From Vibrio lentus (lineage in GTDB: Bacteria; Pseudomonadota; Gammaproteobacteria; Enterobacterales; Vibrionaceae): a stretch of 64,000 nucleotides of DNA. Below, piece after piece: positions 35,901 through 45,569 of this stretch. Position numbers and translations under genes: made by a program. Within the stretch, counting starts at the first letter, position 1; each line of letters opens with the position of its first letter. The stretch is from assembly GCF_002875945.1 (NCBI RefSeq), contig NZ_MCZK01000144.1, positions 124,184 through 188,183 of the forward strand, given 5' to 3'. The notes beneath the pieces were generated by a model, which saw only the letters and a program-made list of their open reading frames with translations, searched no databases and was not told the DNA's origin.

Positions 35901-36461
35901 TCACAACGCTTTAGCTAAGCGTTGCTCTTCCTTATTGTCGTCCGTTGGCAGATCGTCCAAATGCAATGCCACTCGGTCGCTGTCGAAATAAACTTCATCA
36001 CAGTTGTGCCCTTCGCCGCCTCTATCGACGATCAAGAACTGGTCTTGATCAGTAAGCGCAAGAACTGGGTGATGCCACACCCCTTTGTGATAGTTCACTC
36101 CTTGACGGCCGTTGCTCAAGAAAGCTCGGCTATTGGCTAATGTTGGATCGTCGCCTTTTGGCGCAACAACAATTAAATAGGGTTGACCAAGTAATGGAAT
36201 GAATGCCTGAGAGCCAAGTGGATGACGCTCTAACATTTTGATGGTCAGTGGGTAGCTCAACGGTGTGGCTTGGAAGATGCTGATGATCGCTTCTCCGTCT
36301 TGGTCTTGCACATCCGTTGTCGCTAGCTTGTGGTAGCGACGTGTTGATCCTCTGTTGATCATGAAGAAATCACTATTATCGGACTCGATAACATCGCCAA
36401 ACTCTGCAAAAGCCTGCTTGGTTAACGGTTCGATGGATAAACGACGTATTCCATTACTCAT
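35901..36461 (-). CDS. allA: ureidoglycolate lyase AllA
   Basis: 186 residues. The cupin fold of AllA (ureidoglycolate hydrolase/lyase) shows IEPLTKQAFAEFGDVIES at the start, then STRRYHKLA near 42 and MLERHPLGSQAFIPLLGQPYLIVVAP near 78-103 and NYHKGVWHHPVLAL near 126. It splits ureidoglycolate into glyoxylate and urea, the final ureide step. RBS AGGAAAT. It sits between alc and puuD in the operon. Confidence 0.93.
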   Translation of the reverse strand: MSNGIRRLSIEPLTKQAFAEFGDVIESDNSDFFMINRGSTRRYHKLATTDVQDQDGEAIISIFQATPLSYPLTIKMLERHPLGSQAFIPLLGQPYLIVVAPKGDDPTLANSRAFLSNGRQGVNYHKGVWHHPVLALTDQDQFLIVDRGGEGHNCDEVYFDSDRVALHLDDLPTDDNKEEQRLAKAL

Positions 36462-36476
36462 ATCTGATTTCCTTAC

Positions 36477-37463
36477 CTATTTCGCCTTCGTACCAAACAG
36501 ACGCAAACGGCTGATACCACCGTCTGGGAATATGTTTGCACGTACGTGAGTAATCGCACCAAGGTCGTTTATCTCAGAAATGAATTCGTGAATCTCGTGC
36601 GCTTGCAGCTTTTGTGCTGGCAACAGTTCACGCCAGAATAGGCTTTGTGTTTCCACTTGATCGTCGGTACCGCCTTTCACGTAAGCGGCTTGAATTGAGC
36701 AGCTGTCAGGGTAGTTACCTTTGAAGTGAGCTGTGTCCACTACGATACGTTCGATGTTACCTGGGTGGCCTAGTGCCACAATTACCCAGTCGTTACCCGG
36801 TGTACGACGACGTGCTGTTTCCCAACCGTCACCCATGTTTTCACCGCGGCCTGGGCCTAAGATGTTGGCTTTGTTGCCGTAGTGCTCATCGCTACATGCC
36901 AATGCTCGGCCACCGTGTTCAACCGATGCTAGGTCGACTTGTTGCTGAGAATCTATTGCTTCCCAATCCACACTTGGTCGGCCATAAACACGTAAGCGAG
37001 CGACACCGCCATCTGGGTAGATGTTCAAACGTAGGTGCGTAAATACTTGGTCACTTTCGATTGCTTCAAGATGATGATGATCACCTTGTAGTGCCATTGA
37101 AGGCAGAATTTCTTGCCACTCTGTTGAATCAGTTGGCTCACCTTGTGGTGAATAACACGCGTCAATTGATGCCGAAGGTGGGAAGTTACCTGTGAAGAAT
37201 GAGGTATCAATATCAACGCCAGCAATGGTGCCAGCTAAGCCAAGGCGAACGACACAGTAGTCGTAACCTTCACCGCGTTTGCGTCTGCTTTCCCAACCGT
37301 CCATCCACTTGCCGTTATCGTCGTATAAGTCGTCTTTCCACTCTGGTGCTGCGTGGCTGAGTAGACGGCTTTTATCTGCGAAAAAATCATCGGTTGCGAA
37401 GGTAGCTTCTGCGCCGAGTTTTTCGTCTGCAAGGTTTATGTACTGTTCAAATTTATGGGTCAT
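36477..37463 (-). CDS. alc: allantoicase Alc
   Basis: 328 residues, usual for allantoicase. Two homologous jelly-roll repeats are visible, each with GWESRRKRG.. or [11 protein letters not shown], then [11 protein letters not shown]..... [18 protein letters not shown] and a closing RLRVYG/RLRLFG. It hydrolyses allantoate to ureidoglycolate and urea. Cytoplasmic. Only 15 bp from allA. The enzyme releases urea, but no urease is in this window. Confidence 0.95.
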   Translation of the reverse strand: MTHKFEQYINLADEKLGAEATFATDDFFADKSRLLSHAAPEWKDDLYDDNGKWMDGWESRRKRGEGYDYCVVRLGLAGTIAGVDIDTSFFTGNFPPSASIDACYSPQGEPTDSTEWQEILPSMALQGDHHHLEAIESDQVFTHLRLNIYPDGGVARLRVYGRPSVDWEAIDSQQQVDLASVEHGGRALACSDEHYGNKANILGPGRGENMGDGWETARRRTPGNDWVIVALGHPGNIERIVVDTAHFKGNYPDSCSIQAAYVKGGTDDQVETQSLFWRELLPAQKLQAHEIHEFISEINDLGAITHVRANIFPDGGISRLRLFGTKAK

Positions 37464-37585
37464 GTCCGTGTAATCCTATGAAATTAATCAAGTAATAATA
37501 AAATGAGAACTTAGTGGCTTATGTTTTTACGAATCAAACCTTTAGGCACTAAGACTGGGCTGAGATAGCTGTTAACTCCGTTAAC

Positions 37586-38101
37586 TTACATATCCCAGAG
37601 ACGAAACATCGCGATCTTGTTGATCTCTTGAATCGCCGTAGCAAACTCAGTTTCACTATCATTTCCTAATCGCATCTCGAACGACTCAAGAATTTGGTAA
37701 CGATTGGCTCCCTTCACCGCCATGATAAAAGGGAAATTGAAGCGACTTTTGTAGCTGTTGTTGTAAGAAGTGAATTTTTCAAATTCTTCGGCGTTACATT
37801 GGTCGATGCCCGCCCCCGCTTGTTCTTTGGTCGACGACTCTGTGAGTTCGCCGTTTACTGCTGCTCGACCAGCTAAATCCGGGTGAGCATTGATCAAAGC
37901 CAATTGTTTGCCTTGGTCTGCACTTAACAAAGTCGATGCCATTTTCAGATGAAGATTCTCGATATGGTCGTCTTCGGCATTCAAACCTTGGTCATACACC
38001 ACTTCTGCAACCCATGGGCTGTGCTCGTAAACATCAGCAAAGTGAGCGACAAACGTATCGCGGTCCATGGTTGTTGGTTGGCATGATCGAAATTCAGTCA
38101 C
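37586..38101 (-). CDS. uraD: OHCU decarboxylase UraD
   Basis: 171 residues from a GTG start that has GGAGG six bases upstream; the longer open frame would overlap puuE. OHCU-decarboxylase motifs: LLSADQGKQLALINAHPDLAGRAA with the catalytic His near 70, NAEEFEKFTSYNNSYKSRFNFPFIMAVKG near 100-128, and RLGND..ETEFATAIQEINKIAMFRL near 140-167. It decarboxylates 2-oxo-4-hydroxy-4-carboxy-5-ureidoimidazoline to S-allantoin. Second gene of the operon, 22 bp after puuE. Confidence 0.93.
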   Translation of the reverse strand: MTEFRSCQPTTMDRDTFVAHFADVYEHSPWVAEVVYDQGLNAEDDHIENLHLKMASTLLSADQGKQLALINAHPDLAGRAAVNGELTESSTKEQAGAGIDQCNAEEFEKFTSYNNSYKSRFNFPFIMAVKGANRYQILESFEMRLGNDSETEFATAIQEINKIAMFRLWDM

Positions 38102-38123
38102 GTTAAGCCTCCTTGCTTCACTG

Positions 38124-39062
38124 CTACTTTTGCTGTTGATGATTAGCGTTATTTGGTTGATATGGATGATGTTGGTGCCAGTGGTTGGCAATATCGATTC
38201 GACGACATAACCACACGCTGTCGTGCTGTTTGACGTAATCTAAGAAACGTCTTAATGCAGCAATACGACCGGGGCGACCAATCAGACGACAATGCAGCCC
38301 AACCGACATCATTTTCGGTGCGGTTTCGCCTTCCATATAAAGGGTGTCAAACGTGTCTTTTAAATATTGGAAGAACTGTTCACCCGAGTTGAAGCCTTGC
38401 GCGGTTGAAAAACGCATGTCGTTCACATCGAGTGTGTATGGGATCACCAATTGCGGATGACCGGTCTCGGCGTGCCAATAAGGCAGGTCATCATCATAGG
38501 CATCTGAGTCATAAAGAAAGCCGCCTTCTTCTGCGACTAGGCGACGCGTATTTGGACCCGTTCGACCTGTGTACCAACCTTGTGGGCGTTGACCGGTCAC
38601 TTGTTGGATGATCTCAATCGCTTTAGTCATGTGGTCGCGCTCTTCAGACTCATCAATGTATTGATAGTCGATCCAACGATAACCGTGACTACAGATTTCG
38701 TGACCCGCTTCGACCATGGCTTTGGCAACGTCTGGATGACGCTCAATCGCCATTGCAACAGCAAATACGGTCAGTGGAATTTCATATTCATCGAACAAGC
38801 GAAGAACACGCCACACACCTACACGGCTACCATATTCATAGATGGATTCCATGCTGATGTGACGTTCGCCTTTGATCGGTTGTGCTGACGGGATCTCTGA
38901 GAGAAAAGCTTCAGACTCGTCGTCTCCATGTAACAAACAACGCTCACCGCCCTCTTCATAGTTCAATACAAAAGAAACCGCGACGCGCGCATTACCTGGC
39001 CATTGAGGGTTTGGAGGGTTAGCTCCGTAACCGATCAAATTTCTTGAATAATCCTTATTCAT
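38124..39062 (-). CDS. puuE: allantoinase PuuE (polysaccharide-deacetylase type)
   Basis: 312 residues. Motifs of the PuuE allantoinase: RNLIGYGANPPNPQWPGNARVAVSFVLNYEEGGE at the start, GSRVGVWRVLRLFDEY near 78, HEICSHGYRW near 125 and GWYTGRTGPNTRRLV near 162, and LHCRLIGRPGRIAALRRFLDYV near 255-276. It hydrolyses allantoin to allantoate by a fold unlike the amidohydrolase AllB. Good GGAG site. First gene of the minus-strand ureide operon and divergent from hiuH across a region with the shared operator. Confidence 0.95.
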   Translation of the reverse strand: MNKDYSRNLIGYGANPPNPQWPGNARVAVSFVLNYEEGGERCLLHGDDESEAFLSEIPSAQPIKGERHISMESIYEYGSRVGVWRVLRLFDEYEIPLTVFAVAMAIERHPDVAKAMVEAGHEICSHGYRWIDYQYIDESEERDHMTKAIEIIQQVTGQRPQGWYTGRTGPNTRRLVAEEGGFLYDSDAYDDDLPYWHAETGHPQLVIPYTLDVNDMRFSTAQGFNSGEQFFQYLKDTFDTLYMEGETAPKMMSVGLHCRLIGRPGRIAALRRFLDYVKQHDSVWLCRRIDIANHWHQHHPYQPNNANHQQQK

Positions 39063-39172
39063 CCAAGTACTCCTAACATAAGTGGTTGGCTTAGCCGCTC
39101 TTTAAGTAAGTCGCCAAATGATTCAACCAAATGGATTCTCGATAAACAGAGCAACCTTACCCCTGTACATTT

Positions 39173-39184
39173 ATTGTATACAAT
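39173..39184. promoter_or_regulatory. predicted GntR operator before puuE
   Basis: Perfect palindrome ATTGTATACAAT, 111 bp before the puuE start in the divergent region with hiuH. Confidence 0.7.
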
Positions 39185-39354
39185 TATTTATCTCAATGTA
39201 AAGATTTTGTTATTAAAGTTAAATTTACGCACCTTTAACAATTAAAAACAACAACTTAATAAAACCAAAGCTCACCAAAAAACGATAATCTAGATCTATA
39301 AAGTCAGAAAAAACGACACAATGGTTAACATTTTTCCAACAATTCGCTTTACTA

Positions 39355-39366
39355 ATTGTGTACAGT
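39355..39366. promoter_or_regulatory. predicted weaker GntR operator before hiuH
   Basis: ATTGTGTACAGT, two changes from ATTGTATACAAT, 108 bp before hiuH. Together with 39173 it could control both divergent transcripts. Confidence 0.5.
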
Positions 39367-39473
39367 TCGTACATAGTTAGTGATAACAAAGTGACCAGTT
39401 GCATTCTTTGCAAGGTCGAAACAGACAGATAAACCACGGAACAGAGGAGCGCCAAAAGCGCTATTAAAGGACT

Positions 39474-39827
39474 ATGGGAAGATTAACAACACACGTATTA
39501 GACACGACTCACGGCTTACCGGGCGCAGAGATCAAGGTAGAGCTTTATAAGGTCAATGAAGGCTCAACAGAAAAGCTGGCGACGGTAGTCACTAACTCCG
39601 ATGGCCGAACCGATGCGCCAATTCTGGCAGGGAATGATTTCCGTCCGGGGAAATATCAATTGGTGTTCTACGTTGCGGATTATTACAAAAGCAAAGGTGT
39701 GGAATTGGATGGCGTGCCTTTTCTAGACGATGTGGTTATTCGTTTCGGCTTAGATGATCCAGAAGCGCATTATCACGTTCCTCTTCTCGTCTCACCTTAC
39801 AGTTTCTCAACCTATAGGGGCAGTTAG
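39474..39827 (+). CDS. hiuH: 5-hydroxyisourate hydrolase (transthyretin-like)
   Basis: 117 residues. The family signature is complete: LTTHVLDTTHGLPG at the N-terminus (His7), TNSDGRTDAP near 42-50 and the C-terminal tetrapeptide YRGS with HYHVPLLVSPYSFSTYRGS. It hydrolyses 5-hydroxyisourate to OHCU, the step between PuuD and UraD. There is no signal peptide, so it acts in the cytoplasm. It starts the plus-strand arm of the divergent cluster. Confidence 0.95.
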   Translation: MGRLTTHVLDTTHGLPGAEIKVELYKVNEGSTEKLATVVTNSDGRTDAPILAGNDFRPGKYQLVFYVADYYKSKGVELDGVPFLDDVVIRFGLDDPEAHYHVPLLVSPYSFSTYRGS

Positions 39828-39943
39828 TCCCGTGACCTAGCACTTCGAACTAGGCTCACCCATCGAATAATAAACAGATTCGTGCGTGCATCTAAAATGA
39901 TGCGCGCTCATTAAGCACGCTCATACAAAAATACTAACAACGT

Positions 39944-40063
39944 TAATAGTTAGAGATTAATAGCTAGAAAACAGATGGTTAGAAACCAATGGCTAGAAAA
40001 TGAATAGCTAGGGAGTTAACCGTTAGGAAACTAATAAATAGAGAGCTAGTGGCTAGGAAAAAA
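39944..40063. repeat. degenerate short tandem repeats (AATRGCTAGAAA-like)
   Basis: Between hiuH and the AzgA-type permease there are about eight loose copies of a unit like (A)ATRGCTAG(A/G)A or GTTAGAAACNAAT in tandem. It carries stop codons in most frames and no gene. The repeats probably grew by slippage. No conserved hairpin was seen. Confidence 0.5.
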
Positions 40064-40132
40064 CCTTAAAACTTAATATTGAAATCTCGCTGTATTCAAT
40101 AAATGGATCACAACATAAAAGGACTTGCTGAC

Positions 40133-41476
40133 ATGAGTGAGAGTAAAACAGAAATACTCAACCAAGATGCGAATAACGGATTTTTAGAGAAACTCTTTAA
40201 AATTAAGGCCCACGGAAGCAGTGTAAAAAATGAGTTAGTCGGCGGTGTCACCACCTTCGCGACCATGGCTTACATTATCTTCGTTAACCCTCAAATTATG
40301 GCCGCATCGGGTATGGATGCAGGCGCCGTATTCGTCGCAACCTGTATTGGTGCTGCGATCGGTTGTTTGTTAATGGGTTTATTTGCCAACTGGCCTGTCG
40401 GCCTTGCACCGGGCATGGGCTTGAACGCCTTCTTCTCGTTCACGGTAGTAAGCGAAATGGGTTACAGCTGGGAAGTCGCACTGGGTGCGGTGTTTATCTC
40501 AGGTATCTTGTTTGTCGGGATGAGTTTCTACAAAGTCCGCCAATGGATCATTGAAAGTATCCCTGTGAGTCTGCGTTACTCCATGACAGCGGGTGTTGGT
40601 TTGTTCTTAGGTCTAATCGGCCTAAAAACAGCGGGTATTGTCGTCGAAAACCCAGCAACTTTGGTTTCTCTAGGTGACTTCACTAAACCAGAAGCGCTAC
40701 TGGCTGCTATCGCGTTCCTTATTATCGCGGTACTCAGTGAGCGTAAAGTATTTGGTGCAGTGCTGATCGGTATTTTGAGTGTAACGCTTGTCGGTATGAT
40801 GCTTGGCTTAGTGCATTACAACGGCTTCTTCGCGGCTCCACCAAGCTTAGCGCCTACGTTCCTAAAAATGGACATTATGGGCGCTCTCGATGTTTCAATG
40901 ATCAGCGTTATCTTGGCTTTCCTTTTTGTAAACATGTTCGATACCGCGGGTACTTTGATGGGCGTGGCTGAGCGTGCAAACCTGACCAATCCTGAAACGG
41001 GAAAAATTGAAGGACTAAGCAAAGCGCTTAAAGCCGACAGTATTTCAAGTGTGGCGGGTGCGTGTGTGGGTTGTCCACCAGTAACCAGTTATGTAGAAAG
41101 TGCAGCCGGTGTTGCGGCAGGCGCACGAACAGGTCTATCTGCGATTGTGGTTGGCGTGTTGTTCTTAGCTGCGATTTTCCTATCTCCACTTGCAGGCATG
41201 ATCCCCGCTTACGCAACCTCTGGCGCGTTGATTTATGTCGCTTTCGTAATGATGAGCAGCATGCAGCACGTCGATTGGAAAGACTTCACCAACGGCGCAC
41301 CTGCAGCCATTACCGCACTAATGATGCCTTTGACCTTCTCTATCGCGAATGGTATCGCACTGGGTTTCATTACCTACACAGTGCTTAAGCTGGCGACAGG
41401 CAAAACAAAAGATGTCTCAATTTCGATGTACTTCTTAGCCGCGATTTTTGTCGCTAAGCTGGTCTTCATCGGCTAA
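40133..41476 (+). CDS. NCS2 family purine permease (AzgA type: adenine/guanine/hypoxanthine)
   Basis: 447 residues from MSESKTEI, which has AAGGA nine bases upstream; an ATG ten codons earlier has no ribosome site. Twelve or more membrane helices. AzgA/PbuG hallmarks: ELVGGVTTFATMAYIIFVNPQIM near 33, GLAPGMGLNAFFSF near 88, and FLFVNMFDTAGTLMGVAERANL near 262. The motif GACVGCPPVTSYVESAAGVAAGARTGLSA follows near 305. It is a proton symporter for hypoxanthine, guanine and adenine in the inner membrane, feeding GuaD and Xdh. Confidence 0.9.
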   Translation: MSESKTEILNQDANNGFLEKLFKIKAHGSSVKNELVGGVTTFATMAYIIFVNPQIMAASGMDAGAVFVATCIGAAIGCLLMGLFANWPVGLAPGMGLNAFFSFTVVSEMGYSWEVALGAVFISGILFVGMSFYKVRQWIIESIPVSLRYSMTAGVGLFLGLIGLKTAGIVVENPATLVSLGDFTKPEALLAAIAFLIIAVLSERKVFGAVLIGILSVTLVGMMLGLVHYNGFFAAPPSLAPTFLKMDIMGALDVSMISVILAFLFVNMFDTAGTLMGVAERANLTNPETGKIEGLSKALKADSISSVAGACVGCPPVTSYVESAAGVAAGARTGLSAIVVGVLFLAAIFLSPLAGMIPAYATSGALIYVAFVMMSSMQHVDWKDFTNGAPAAITALMMPLTFSIANGIALGFITYTVLKLATGKTKDVSISMYFLAAIFVAKLVFIG

Positions 41477-41797
41477 TCACCCAACGTAGCTATCACTTGG
41501 CTTGTTCGCAGGCCAAGCGATAGACGAATGCAATAAATAAGATAAGTAAGCCGCTATATCAATAAGGAAATAATTAACAAGAAGCAACATAAGTAACATA
41601 AGTAACAGGAAGCAATGTAAGTATTAATGAAAATAAGCAGTAACCAAATTTTCAAGAAAAAGCTAATAGTACTGATGAGTAGAGAGCAGATGCACCACTG
41701 ATTCGGTACACCTTTTTTATGACCCTACGCAGTTTGTAGAAGTCATTATTTGACCGTCATTCGCCTGTAAACGGAAACGCAGGCAGAGGAATATCAA
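41477..41797. other. 321-bp intergenic region with short AACATAAGT repeats
   Basis: A run around 41581-41622 repeats AAGCAACATAAGTAACATAAGT-like units. At 41750 there is TTTGACCGTCA, only a half RutR site. No open frame. The promoter of the next permease probably lies here. Confidence 0.4.
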
Positions 41798-43249
41798 ATG
41801 AAACTTCTGTACACCCTAAATGAAAGACCGCCTCACGGCTTAACCTTTTTACTCGCTTTACAGCACATGCTCGCCTCGATTGGTGGCATTGTGGCTGTTC
41901 CCCTCATTGTCGGCGCTTCTATCGGCCTACCTAACACAGAGATCGTCTCGCTGATCAATGCTGCGCTACTGGCGTCAGGTATTGTAACCGTCGCTCAATG
42001 TCTCGGCTTTGGCCCTATTGGCATTCGACTGCCCGTGGTGATGGGTTCGAGCTTTGCCTTTTTAGGTGTGGCGATTTCCATCGGTAACGAAGGTGGTGTC
42101 GCCGCTATCATGGGCTCGGCGCTTATCGGCTCGTTTGTCGTGATTGGTGCCAGCTTCTATATGGACAAGGTTCGGAAGCTGTTCCCAACCGTGGTAAGTG
42201 GTGTTGTGGTTACCCTAATCGGCTTAACCATTTTACCGGTTGCCATGAATTGGGTCGGCGATTCTCCTGCCAACACTGAACAATTCGCGACGCTACCAAA
42301 ACTGTTTCTAGCACTGGTCTCTTTAGGGATTGTGGTCGGCGTATCGGTTTACTGTAAAGGTGCAGTTGCCGCTTCAGCCATCGTGATTGGTTTAGCAGGT
42401 GGTTACATCGTTGCGCTATCGCTCGGCATGGTCGATCTTGAGCAAATCAGCTCTGCTGCTTGGGTTGGCGGACCTGAACCCTTCAAATATGGCTTTACCT
42501 TTTCTGCCAGTGCCATCATCAGTATGAGCTTGGTGTACATCGTGGTGATCGCCGAAGCAACGGGCGATTTCATGGCATTGGGCAACAACTGCCAAACCCA
42601 AGTCAGTGGTAAAGATCTAAAACGTGGGCTGCTAGGCGATGGCCTTGGTAGTACGCTCTCTTCTATTTTAACAGCGATGCCATTGGCGTCATTCAGCCAA
42701 AACGTCGGCATTGTAGGCATCACAGGTGTAGCAAGTCGCTATGTAGTGGCTGCAACCGGTGGTTTACTAATTTTAGGCGGTTTATTCCCGAAATTAGCCG
42801 CTATTGCTGTCACGATTCCAAAACCTGTTCTAGGTGGTGTGGGCTTTGTGATGTTCGGTATGATTGCTTACGCGGGCATCCGCATGTTGATCAAAGCCGC
42901 AGACACCAAACGAAATGCCTTGGTAATCTGTGTAGGTTTGGCGTCTGGCTTGGCGGTAACTTTCGAACCAAGACTGCTGCAACACTTACCGCATGACTTG
43001 GCCAACTTCCTTCACTCCGGCATTACCACGGGCACCATCATGACGGTTCTGCTAAACCTTGTGTTACCAAAATCATCAAAAGCTGAAGAACAAGAAGCGT
43101 TAGCCGAGAGCCAAGCGCAAGTTGAGCTAGAAATGAAAGAACAGGCTGAAGAAGAGCTACACTCAGACGAGCAATTAGAGATTCAACAAGCAAGTACAGA
43201 AGCAGATGTTCAAGCGGCTTCAGAAAACCCTGAGCCAAAAACGAACTAG
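41798..43249 (+). CDS. NCS2 family xanthine/uric-acid permease
   Basis: 483 residues. NCS2 nucleobase:cation symporter motifs: LLALQHMLASIGGIVAVPLIVG at 18-39, GFGPIGIRLPVVMGSSFAFLG near 70-90 and EATGDFMALGNNCQTQ near 255, then GDGLGSTLSSILTAMPLASFSQNVGIV near 281-306. The QNVGIV signature and the cluster context favour xanthine or urate over uracil. Residues 425-483 form a long acidic Gln/Glu-rich cytoplasmic tail, unusual for the family. Confidence 0.9.
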   Translation: MKLLYTLNERPPHGLTFLLALQHMLASIGGIVAVPLIVGASIGLPNTEIVSLINAALLASGIVTVAQCLGFGPIGIRLPVVMGSSFAFLGVAISIGNEGGVAAIMGSALIGSFVVIGASFYMDKVRKLFPTVVSGVVVTLIGLTILPVAMNWVGDSPANTEQFATLPKLFLALVSLGIVVGVSVYCKGAVAASAIVIGLAGGYIVALSLGMVDLEQISSAAWVGGPEPFKYGFTFSASAIISMSLVYIVVIAEATGDFMALGNNCQTQVSGKDLKRGLLGDGLGSTLSSILTAMPLASFSQNVGIVGITGVASRYVVAATGGLLILGGLFPKLAAIAVTIPKPVLGGVGFVMFGMIAYAGIRMLIKAADTKRNALVICVGLASGLAVTFEPRLLQHLPHDLANFLHSGITTGTIMTVLLNLVLPKSSKAEEQEALAESQAQVELEMKEQAEEELHSDEQLEIQQASTEADVQAASENPEPKTN

Positions 43250-43438
43250 CTGGTTCTCGAACTAACTAAGTCTCAAACTAACTAGTTCACAGGCTAACGT
43301 AAAACCGATTTCCGTAGGATCAGGGCTGATTAGAACATCGAACGTTTTAACGACCCTGATTCGAATTTATCTTTCACTACAAATACCAATAAAGACCCTC
43401 TTCCCTGAAAAGGCTGAGATGGCTAAGGACTACTATGA

Positions 43439-44803
43439 ATGGAAACCATCTGGATTAAGAATCCTCTCGCAATCTACACTGGCTCACTGGCTGATGCAGA
43501 AGGCGGTATTGTCATTAAAGGCAATAAAGTCATTGAATTGGTTGGCAAACACAAAGAGCCGACCTTACCCGTAGATTACAGCGTCGACGCCTCTCGTCAT
43601 GTTGTAACTCCTGGGCTTATCAATGCGCACCACCACTTCTATCAAACCCTAACGCGTGCCTACCCCGGCGCACTGAATAAAGAACTCTTCCATTGGCTAC
43701 AAAGCCTCTACCCTGTTTGGGCTAACCTCGATTCTGAGATGATGAGCCTTGCTACAGAATTGGCTCTGGTTGAGCTTATGATGTCGGGCTGTACTACCGC
43801 GTCAGACCATCATTACTTGCTACCAAACGGGCTTGAGCATGCTATTGATTTGCAAGTCGAGGCCGCAGAGAAACTAGGCGTTAGAGCCATATTTACTCGA
43901 GGTTCCATGAGCTTAGGGGAAGATGAAGGTGGACTACCTCCAAGACACACCATTCAAACTGAACAAACCATCATCGACGATAGCCAACGCTTGATTCGTG
44001 ATTACCACCAGCGTGATGAAGGGGCGATGATTCAAATCGCGCTCGCGCCTTGTTCGCCGTTCTCAGTCACCACTGAGCTAATGAAAGAGACTGCCAAGAT
44101 CAGTGAACGTGAGAACGTGATGATGCACACGCACCTATGCGAAACGCTCGATGAAGAGGATTTCTGTATTGAGAAGTTTGGCTTGCGCCCTGTCGATTAT
44201 CTGGAAGATGTGGGCTGGCTCAACGAACGCACTTGGCTCGCTCATGGTATTCACTTCAACCCAGAAGAGATCAAGCGTTTGGGCAAAGCAGACATTGGCA
44301 TCAGCCACTGCCCGACGTCCAACATGATGTTGGCTTCCGGTATTTGTAAGAACAACGATCTTGAAGCCGCTGGCGTAAAAGTCGGACTGGGTGTGGATGG
44401 TTCCGCCTCAAACGACGGTTCGAACATGATTGCCGAAGTGCGCATGGCGATGTATCTACAACGTCTGCAATATGGCTCTGCCAATGTTTCACACTTTGAC
44501 GCACTGCGCTGGGCGACATCAGGCTCGGCACGCGCAATGGGCAGAACCGACATTGGTACGCTAGAGGTCGGTAAACAAGCCGACATCGCGATGTTCAAGC
44601 TCGATGACATTCGTTTCTCTGGCAGCCACGATCCACTGGCTGCATTATTACTTTGTGGCGCTCAACAAGCGGATAAAGTGATGGTAGCCGGAAAATGGCG
44701 AGTTAACGATGGCGCCGTGATTGGCGTCGACATGGAGCAACTGATGCACCGCCACCACGCAGCAGCGATGAAGCTTGGTAAATTGGCGATGAATAACAAT
44801 TAG
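43439..44803 (+). CDS. 8-oxoguanine deaminase
   Basis: 454 residues. Amidohydrolase-fold motifs: NAHHHFYQTLTRA near 62-74, CTTASDHHYLLPNG near 118, MMHTHLCETLDEEDF near 226, WLAHGIHF near 262, ISHCPTSNMMLASG near 283, and GLGVDGSASNDGSN near 311 with the metal-binding Asp. It matches the 8-oxoguanine deaminase clade (Pseudomonas Pa0142 type) better than hydroxyatrazine or TRZ hydrolases. It converts 8-oxoguanine to urate, bypassing XdhABC. Last gene of the plus-strand arm after two purine permeases. Confidence 0.85.
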   Translation: METIWIKNPLAIYTGSLADAEGGIVIKGNKVIELVGKHKEPTLPVDYSVDASRHVVTPGLINAHHHFYQTLTRAYPGALNKELFHWLQSLYPVWANLDSEMMSLATELALVELMMSGCTTASDHHYLLPNGLEHAIDLQVEAAEKLGVRAIFTRGSMSLGEDEGGLPPRHTIQTEQTIIDDSQRLIRDYHQRDEGAMIQIALAPCSPFSVTTELMKETAKISERENVMMHTHLCETLDEEDFCIEKFGLRPVDYLEDVGWLNERTWLAHGIHFNPEEIKRLGKADIGISHCPTSNMMLASGICKNNDLEAAGVKVGLGVDGSASNDGSNMIAEVRMAMYLQRLQYGSANVSHFDALRWATSGSARAMGRTDIGTLEVGKQADIAMFKLDDIRFSGSHDPLAALLLCGAQQADKVMVAGKWRVNDGAVIGVDMEQLMHRHHAAAMKLGKLAMNNN

Positions 44804-45569
44804 TTGAAGTACTTGCCCATCAAACACTGCAAGCTAAATCGTGTGGCTTTGATGGGCAAACATCCAGAACATCCACAAAAATTCGAAAATATCGCAAACA
44901 TTCTAAAACCCCATGAACATGATGTCCTCTCAATCTACGTATCTATCTATTTCCTAAAATAATTCCAGCCTTAATAAATCCAAAACAACGTTACTAATTA
45001 AAGAGAATCTAATTTAACTTCATCTAATATAATTTCCACTAATAAAACACTCACTAATAAAAACCACTAACAGAACCTTCCTTAATATAAAACCTGAACA
45101 TTATCTGGCACAGATCAAATTTAAAACGCTCGTTCTATTTATATATTCATCAAATTAATCAACAGATTTAGTAATAATGGAAATTATGAGGATAATTATA
45201 CTTCTATCACTTATCGCATTTATGAATAGAATAAAAACCTCTCGAGACCTTTCCATACCTAGCCTGACAAAAGACACAAGAGTAGTGACTTAAATATCAT
45301 TAAATTCAATAGATCAACAATCAATCAATATGAATTCAAATGTGTGATCTAAATAGAACTTTTCATTATAAATCTACTATAGATTGACCAAATCTTATAA
45401 AAACAAAAAACACATTAAAGGAGTCAATTTTAAAAACAAAAAAATAATTATAAGAATAACAATATAAAACTATTCAATAACCCTTCATAAATATTTAAAA
45501 ATGCCATCGAATGGTAGGGGGATTATTGTCTTTGTAAAAAGCTAATAACAAATCTAACAGGGCTAAACG
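44804..45569. other. 766-bp AT-rich intergenic region before the toxin-like locus
   Basis: No plausible open frame on either strand. The stretch 44930-45560 is visibly much richer in A and T than the flanking purine genes, with many short A/T runs. The promoter of the 45570 gene must be here. Such AT-rich leaders are typical of H-NS-silenced, horizontally acquired loci. No clear operator was seen. Confidence 0.6.

Noticed and set aside
41745..41765. TTTGACCGTCA before the second permease as a RutR box
   Set aside because: Only one half-site matches TTGACC; the other arm is missing.
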